Origin: Curtobacterium pusillum
GTDB lineage: Bacteria; Actinomycetota; Actinomycetes; Actinomycetales; Microbacteriaceae
DNA length: 64,000 nucleotides
Direction: 5' to 3'
Assembly (NCBI RefSeq): GCF_007680845.1
Contig: NZ_VEIY01000002.1
Location: 596,911 to 660,910, forward strand
The notes under the pieces are model-generated. The model saw nothing but the letters and a program-made list of their open reading frames with translations. It did no database searches and was not told the origin of the DNA. A program made the translations under genes and the position numbers. Shown piece by piece: positions 59,421 through 64,000 of the stretch (its first letter is position 1; every line of letters begins with the position of its first letter).

Positions 59421-60278
59421 CTATGCGTGCCGGGCGCCCGACCCTGCGAGCACCGCGCGGTACCCCTCCCGGAACGTCGGGTACCGCGGCTCCCACCCGG
59501 TGGAACGGAGCAGCGCGTTCGACAGGCGCTTGTCGCCCCCGACCTGCCGCGCGTCACCGTCACCCCTCGTCGGCTCCGGCAGCCCGAGCTCGTCCGCGAG
59601 GAACCGCAGCACGTCGTCCAGCCGACTCGGCTCGTCGTCCGTGCCGAGGTACAGCGGCGCCGGATCCGACACCGTCGCCAGGTGCACGAGCGCGGCGGCC
59701 GCGTCGTCCCGGTGGATGCGGTTGTTGTGCGGCGAGGTACCAGGCGCGAGTCGTGCACTGCCGTCGCGGACCTGCGTGATCAGCCGCTCGCGTCCGGGGC
59801 CGTAGATGCCCGACAGCCGGACGAGCACGGCGCCGGGAGCCCGCGCGCGCAGGAGCGCCTCGGCCTCGATGAGCACCGCCGCGGTCGGGGTGCCACCCGC
59901 CGCCGGGGTCTCCTCGGTGACCTCGCTGCCGTCGTCCACGTCGTACACCGCGGTCGAGGACACCACGACGAGGCGCGGCTCGGCGGCCGAGGCGTCGATG
60001 CCGTCCAGCACGTTCCGGAGCCCGTCGACGTAGGTCGCCCGGTACTCGTCGACGTCGCGGGAGCCGGCCGCGGCGGCCACGACGACGACCGTGGTGTCGT
60101 CGGGGATCGTCGGGACCTCGTGACGGAGGTCGACGCTGCGACCCACCAGGGGCGCTGGGACGCGGTCAGCCCGGCGGCGCAGGCCGATGACCCGGTGGCC
60201 CTGCGCCGCGAAGCGGAGGCCGGTCTCGGTGCCGAGGTCGCCGCAGCCGGCGATGACGACGGACTGTCGGTGCTGCAT
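59421..60278 (-). CDS. NAD(P)-dependent epimerase/dehydratase-type SDR
   Basis: 285 aa from ATG 60278 (MQHRQSVVIAGCGDLG). It is an extended SDR with the N-terminal GCGDLGTETGLRF loop, the VVVVSSTAVYDVDD catalytic-region Ser, and YGPGRERLI later; the HNNRIHRDDAAAALVHLA segment is typical of YeeZ/NAD-epimerase proteins. Many relatives lack a clear YxxxK. Predicted to act on a nucleotide-sugar or related substrate; the specific one is unknown. Convergent with the glycosylase gene. Confidence 0.9.
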   Translation of the reverse strand: MQHRQSVVIAGCGDLGTETGLRFAAQGHRVIGLRRRADRVPAPLVGRSVDLRHEVPTIPDDTTVVVVAAAAGSRDVDEYRATYVDGLRNVLDGIDASAAEPRLVVVSSTAVYDVDDGSEVTEETPAAGGTPTAAVLIEAEALLRARAPGAVLVRLSGIYGPGRERLITQVRDGSARLAPGTSPHNNRIHRDDAAAALVHLATVSDPAPLYLGTDDEPSRLDDVLRFLADELGLPEPTRGDGDARQVGGDKRLSNALLRSTGWEPRYPTFREGYRAVLAGSGARHA

Positions 60279-60448
60279 CCCACGAGCCTGCCACGGGCGG
60301 GTGACCGTCCCCCGTCCGCCGACGAAACCACCAGTTCGCTGGGTTCCCACCGGCGGCGCCGTCGAGCGCGCATACTCCGAGTACCGGAGATCATGTTCGC
60401 GTCGTCGACGTTCGCCTTGTGCCTCTCCCCCGCAGACAGGGGCCGTCC

Positions 60449-61669
60449 ATGGCCACGTCCCGTTTCCTCCGCCCAACGATCATCGGTCTCACCGGGCTGG
60501 GACTCGCCGCGTCCATCGCCGTGATGTCCGCGTCCGGCGCCTCGGCCGCGACCGTCATCGACGGCCCCGTCGGCCTCGGCACCGCCGCCACCTACGGCGT
60601 GCTCGGCGCCAGCGCCGTGACGAACACCGGTCCGTCGGTGGTCAACGGGGACCTCGGCGTCTCGCCGGGCACGTCGATCACGGGCTTCGGCGCTGCGCCG
60701 AACGGTGTCGTGAACGGCACCGTGCACCAGACCGATGCCGCAGCGGCGCAGGCACAGCGCGACACGACGACGGCCTACGACGTCGCGGCGTCGCTCACAC
60801 CGACGCGGACCGGCATCACGGAGCTCAACGGCCTCTCCCTGACTCCGGGGGTGTACTCGGGCGGCGCGCTCGCCCTGGCCGACACCGGCGCCCTCACCCT
60901 GGCGGGCAGCGCCGACTCCGTGTGGGTGTTCCAGGCGGCATCGACGCTGACGATCGGTTCGGGCAGCCGGATCACGATCACGGGCGGGGCGAGCTCGTGC
61001 AACGTGTTCTGGCAGGTCGGCAGCTCGGCGACCATCGGCACGGGAGCACAGTTCCAGGGGACCGTCCTCGCGCAGCAGTCCGTCACGGCGACGACCGGCG
61101 CGACCGTCGTCGGCCGGCTCCTCGCTCGGACCGGCGCCGTCACCCTCGACACGAACACGATCACCGCATCGGCGGGTTGTCCTGCGCCGGGCACGCCGTC
61201 GGAGACCGTGGCGCCGACGATCACCTCGGGAGCACCGGCTGCCGCGACCGTCGGTCAGCCGTACTCGTACACCGTGACCGCGACCGGCACCCCGACGCCC
61301 ACGTACTCGGCGACCGGCCTCCCTGCCGGTCTCACCCTGGACACCGCCACGGGCGTCGTCTCCGGCACCCCGACCGGGCCGGGCACGTCACAGGTGACGA
61401 TCACGGCGTCGAACGGCACGGCCCCGGACGCCACGGTCGTCGTCACGATCGGCGTCGCAGCCGCTGCTGCCCCGCCCACAGCGACACCGGTGCCGACGTC
61501 CGTCCCGACGCCGACGCCCACTGCCGTCGCGGCCGTGGGGTCCGAGGACCAGCCGGCCGGTGAACTCGCGTTCACGGGCTCGGACCCCACGGTCCCGCTC
61601 AGCGTCTCGGGTGCGCTCCTCGCAGCGGGCATCGTGCTGATGGTGCTGGTCCGCCGCCGCCGCGCCTGA
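60449..61669 (+). CDS. surface-anchored ice-binding-like (DUF3494) adhesin
   Basis: 406 aa. An N-terminal signal peptide (MATSRF... to SASAA-like, about 1-34) precedes a DUF3494 domain (about 35-245), shown by LGTAATYGVLGASAVTNTG and the closing strands. Next comes an Ig-like putative domain with LPAGLTLDTATGVVSGTPTGPG (about 265-330), then a Pro/Thr linker and LAFTG (about 373-377), a membrane span and RRRRA. LAXTG is a sortase class E-type signal, so the protein is probably attached to the cell wall. Ice-binding proteins of this type bind ice or other surfaces. Confidence 0.9.
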   Translation: MATSRFLRPTIIGLTGLGLAASIAVMSASGASAATVIDGPVGLGTAATYGVLGASAVTNTGPSVVNGDLGVSPGTSITGFGAAPNGVVNGTVHQTDAAAAQAQRDTTTAYDVAASLTPTRTGITELNGLSLTPGVYSGGALALADTGALTLAGSADSVWVFQAASTLTIGSGSRITITGGASSCNVFWQVGSSATIGTGAQFQGTVLAQQSVTATTGATVVGRLLARTGAVTLDTNTITASAGCPAPGTPSETVAPTITSGAPAAATVGQPYSYTVTATGTPTPTYSATGLPAGLTLDTATGVVSGTPTGPGTSQVTITASNGTAPDATVVVTIGVAAAAAPPTATPVPTSVPTPTPTAVAAVGSEDQPAGELAFTGSDPTVPLSVSGALLAAGIVLMVLVRRRRA

Positions 61670-61742
61670 CGCTCGACGGAGGACGCCCGGACCGATCCGG
61701 TGTGCGGGTGAACGATCCGCCCGCGCACCTCGTCGTCGAGGT

Positions 61743-62441
61743 ATGGGACTCCGCACACGCACGAAGGTCATCATCGGCATCTCCACCGGCGTCGTCGTCA
61801 TCGCCGCCGCCGCCGCGATCGCCGGCCCGGTGATCTACGCGAACACGGTGAACGGCCAGGCCGCCGCCGCCCCGTCCATCAGCGCGAGCGCGTCCGGCAC
61901 GCCGGGCAGCCTCAGCACGTCGGAGGCCGACGGCACCTGGACCAGCAAGGACACCTCGTTCGCCGGGTACCGCGTGCACGAGGTCCTGCAGGGCAATGAT
62001 GTGAACGTGGTCGGACGCACGAAGGACGTCGCGGGGACCGCCGTGGTCGACGGCGGGTCCCTCACGAAGGCGACCGTCACCGTGCAGGTCGGGAAGATCT
62101 CCACCCCCGAGTCCGCCCGCGACGCCTACTTCCGCGACACCGCGCTCGAGACCGGGAAGTTCCCGACCGCGACCTTCACCCTGACGAAGCCGGTCGACGT
62201 GTCCGGTGCGCTCGACGGCGCCACGCAGGACGTCACCCTCACCGGCACGATGGACCTGCACGGCGTCGAGAAGCCCGTCACGGCGGACGCGCAGGTGGCG
62301 GTCGGGCAGGGCGGCACCGTGCAGGTCGCGGGTTCCGTGCCGATCACCTTCGCCGACTACGGCGTGCAGGCGCCCTCGCTCGGGTTCGTGACCGTGGACG
62401 GGAAGGGCTCCGTCGAGTTCTCCCTCGACCTCGGGAAGTGA
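61743..62441 (+). CDS. YceI family protein, membrane anchored
   Basis: 232 aa. The N-terminal span (about 9-30) anchors the protein; the YceI beta-barrel begins near residue 60 with GTWTSKDTSFAGYRVHEVL, and the segment VTLTGTMDLHGVEKPVT is the family signature. YceI domains bind isoprenoid or polyprenyl molecules in a lipocalin-like pocket. It is outside the membrane. Its stop overlaps the ECF sigma factor start (GTGA), which suggests it belongs to the sigma regulon. Confidence 0.93.
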   Translation: MGLRTRTKVIIGISTGVVVIAAAAAIAGPVIYANTVNGQAAAAPSISASASGTPGSLSTSEADGTWTSKDTSFAGYRVHEVLQGNDVNVVGRTKDVAGTAVVDGGSLTKATVTVQVGKISTPESARDAYFRDTALETGKFPTATFTLTKPVDVSGALDGATQDVTLTGTMDLHGVEKPVTADAQVAVGQGGTVQVAGSVPITFADYGVQAPSLGFVTVDGKGSVEFSLDLGK

Positions 62442-62953
62442 CGATGACGGGCCGGTCCGCCGACGAGCTGCTCGCGACGCTGTACCGCGAGCACGGTGAC
62501 GCCCTCACCCGGTACGTCCGGCACCTGACGCGGGACGGCTCCATCGTCGAGGACGTCGTGCAGGAGACGATGGTCCGCGCCTGGCAGCGCCCGGCGGTGC
62601 TCGAGCATGCACCGGACAGCGCGCGTGCGTGGCTGTTCACGGTCGCGCGGAACCTGGTGGTCGACGACGCCCGGTCGGCGAGGAGCCGACGCGAGCGCGG
62701 GTCCGACGAACCGGTCGACCGCGTCGAGTCGGACCGGACGGACGCGGTGCTCGACCGCATCGTCGTCGCGGACGCCCTCGCGTCCCTCAGCCCGGACCAC
62801 CGCCGCGTGGTGGTGGACGCGTACTGGCTCGGGCACACGGTCCCCGAGATCGCACGACGACACGACATCCCCGAGGGCACCGCGAAGTCGCGGTTGCACT
62901 ACGGGCTGCGGGCCCTCCGGCTCGCACTGCAGGAACGAGGAGTGACCCGATGA
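62438..62953 (+). CDS. ECF RNA polymerase sigma factor
   Basis: 171 aa from GTG 62438. Region 2 shows LYREHGDALTRYVRHLTRDGSIVEDVVQETMVRAWQR (in parts), and region 4 shows SLSPDHRRVVVDAYWLGHTVPEIARRHDIPEGTAKSRL, with ALLxL-like ending. It resembles the SigL/SigK-type ECF group. It overlaps the YceI gene before and the anti-sigma gene after (ATGA), so the three form a coupled unit. Membrane or envelope stress is the probable trigger, as inferred from the partner. Confidence 0.93.
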   Translation: MTMTGRSADELLATLYREHGDALTRYVRHLTRDGSIVEDVVQETMVRAWQRPAVLEHAPDSARAWLFTVARNLVVDDARSARSRRERGSDEPVDRVESDRTDAVLDRIVVADALASLSPDHRRVVVDAYWLGHTVPEIARRHDIPEGTAKSRLHYGLRALRLALQERGVTR

Positions 62954-63672
62954 GCGAGGACCGCACGGCACACGACCGGTACGCCGAGTGGGACGCCGCG
63001 TACGTGCTCGGCTCGCTGCCGCCGCACGAGCGGCTCGAGTACGAGCGGCACCTCGAGACGTGCGCCCGCTGCACGGCCGCCGTGGCCGAGCTGGTCGGAC
63101 TCCCCGGGTTGCTGGCGAAGCTGCCGGCTGATCAGGCGGTCGAGATCGCGGAGCCGGACGGGAGGCGCGACACGCGTTCCGAGAGCACCCTCGCCTCCGT
63201 CGCGCACCGCGTCCGACACCGTCGCCGTCGCCGCCGGCTCTGGGTCGCCGCCACCGCGGGGCTCGCGGTCGTCGCCGCCGTGCTCGGCGGGCTCGCCGTC
63301 GGGACCGGGGCGGACCGCGGCTCGGTCGAGGCGGGGCCGACGACGAGCGCCCGGCCCGGCGCCGACCAGTACTCGATGGTCGGCGCCCAGGGACTCGACG
63401 TGGACCTCGCCGTCACCGGGGAGTCGTGGGGGACACGCCTGGACTGGGGCTGCTCGTACGGCGGCCGCACGTGGGCGGACGACGGGTCGGTGCTGTACGA
63501 CCTCGTGGTCGTCCGCACCGACGGCACGGCCGAGACCGTGGCCTCGTGGACGGCCGCGGGCGAGGACGCCAGGGGGCTGTCGGCATCGACCGACGTGCCC
63601 CGGACGGACATCGCGAGCGTGCAGGTCCGCCTGCACGGGAAGGCCGGTGCGCTCGCCGCCGTGGACCTCTAG
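62950..63672 (+). CDS. anti-sigma factor with zinc-binding domain
   Basis: 240 aa. The N-terminal zinc-binding anti-sigma motif is ERHLETCARCTAAVAEL (His-x3-Cys-x2-Cys, about residues 35-46), and a single membrane span (about 96-118) follows a very basic RHRRRRRRL stretch. The extracellular C-terminal domain carries LVVVRTDGTAETVASW, the pattern of RskA-like anti-sigma proteins. It binds and holds the ECF sigma factor, and overlaps it by ATGA. A copy of the GGACGGGAGGCGCG half-repeat lies within codons 69-74. Confidence 0.92.
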   Translation: MSEDRTAHDRYAEWDAAYVLGSLPPHERLEYERHLETCARCTAAVAELVGLPGLLAKLPADQAVEIAEPDGRRDTRSESTLASVAHRVRHRRRRRRLWVAATAGLAVVAAVLGGLAVGTGADRGSVEAGPTTSARPGADQYSMVGAQGLDVDLAVTGESWGTRLDWGCSYGGRTWADDGSVLYDLVVVRTDGTAETVASWTAAGEDARGLSASTDVPRTDIASVQVRLHGKAGALAAVDL

Positions 63673-63820
63673 GAAACCGGACCAAACCATCTGCGTGAGG
63701 GTGCCGAATCACCTGCATCAACCGGGAACACCCGGAGCGCTCACCGGCCGCAGGTAGCTGGTTCTCCACCCTCGCACGGGGTGTGTTCGGCGTGCTCACA
63801 GCAGAGAACGGAAAGAGATC

Positions 63821-64000
63821 ATGCGCAAGAGCCTCAAGACCACGATCACCCTCGCCACGACCGGCGCGCTCGTCCTCGGTGGCGCCGCGTTCGGTGTGTC
63901 GGCCGCGCAGGCCGACGGCAGCATCCACACGGTCGCGTCGTCCTCCTCGAAGATCCCCGGCCCCGTGGCATCGGTGCCCGAGGTCCTCGGCGGCAACACC
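63821..64000 (+). CDS. exported protein of unknown function (partial, runs off right edge)
   Basis: Only the first 60 codons are in the window. The N-terminus MRKSLKTTITLATTGALVLGG is a typical Sec signal peptide, with likely cleavage after SAAQA (about residue 31). The following residues (DGSIHTVASSSSKIPGP) are Ser-rich. The start is ATG 63821 behind GAAAGAGA. It is on the same strand as the sigma/anti-sigma pair, 148 nt downstream, and could be in the regulon, but this is unproven. Confidence 0.75.
   Translation, partial: MRKSLKTTITLATTGALVLGGAAFGVSAAQADGSIHTVASSSSKIPGPVASVPEVLGGNT

Overview
The window is high-GC DNA (roughly 70 percent G+C by eye) with codon use, GTG/TTG starts and gene content typical of an actinobacterium, most likely Microbacteriaceae and possibly Curtobacterium. 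Support comes from the actinobacterial mismatch endonuclease NucS, a coproporphyrin-type heme operon with HemQ, a ferrochelatase with actinobacterial cysteines, a PfkA with the actinobacterial Gly/Lys signature, and an HspR/HrcA doubly controlled hsp20. Nothing looks like a prophage, insertion sequence, CRISPR array, rRNA or tRNA. This is chromosomal sequence rich in accessory metabolism.

Region by region. 1-2.3 kb: a two-component system (response regulator cut by the left edge) and a VanY-like lipoprotein. 2.4-6.6 kb: SDR enzymes, a DoxX membrane protein, an SDR plus manganese-catalase stress operon, and hsp20 under CIRCE and HAIR operators. 6.7-12.6 kb: an aldo/keto reductase, MarR and TetR regulators, two hypothetical membrane or exported proteins, and a Gfo/Idh/MocA dehydrogenase plus sugar isomerase operon. 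12.8-24 kb: MFS transporters, a carboxylesterase, TetR, NUDIX, a MarR remnant, an uncharacterised two-gene module, VOC, a P-loop kinase, an NmrA-like SDR, an HAD phosphatase and NucS. 24.2-32.3 kb: an NCS1 permease, a hydantoinase/oxoprolinase A-type protein, three consecutive DUF917 (S-methyl-thiohydantoin-desulfurase-like) proteins and a PucR regulator, which together look like a catabolic system for a cyclic amide or (thio)hydantoin. 32.3-43.2 kb: MFS and LacI pair, MATE, uracil/xanthine permease, M13 peptidase, a class-A beta-lactamase-like protein with an altered active site, a phosphotransferase, YCII, GNAT, a short repeat protein and NUDIX. 43.2-54.6 kb: the heme biosynthesis locus (hemA divergent from hemE-hemG-three small membrane-associated proteins-hemQ-hemH-hemC-hemD-hemB-hemL). 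54.6-60.3 kb: ABC ATPase, GntR, YhdH/AcuI-type reductase, PfkA, a DNA glycosylase and an epimerase-like SDR. 60.4-64 kb: a surface-anchored ice-binding-like adhesin, YceI, an ECF sigma/anti-sigma pair and an exported protein cut by the right edge.

Two themes stand out. First, the 24-32 kb island is a self-contained uptake, hydrolysis and regulation unit whose substrate is not established; its third DUF917 paralogue has lost the motifs kept by the other two. Second, a family of GGAGGCGCGG / CCGCGCCTCC palindromes or half-palindromes recurs about ten times, mostly just 3' of genes. It includes a perfect 44-bp palindrome between hemL and the convergent ABC gene. The hemD gene has no canonical start codon at the expected place (GTC where its neighbours have GTG or TTG).
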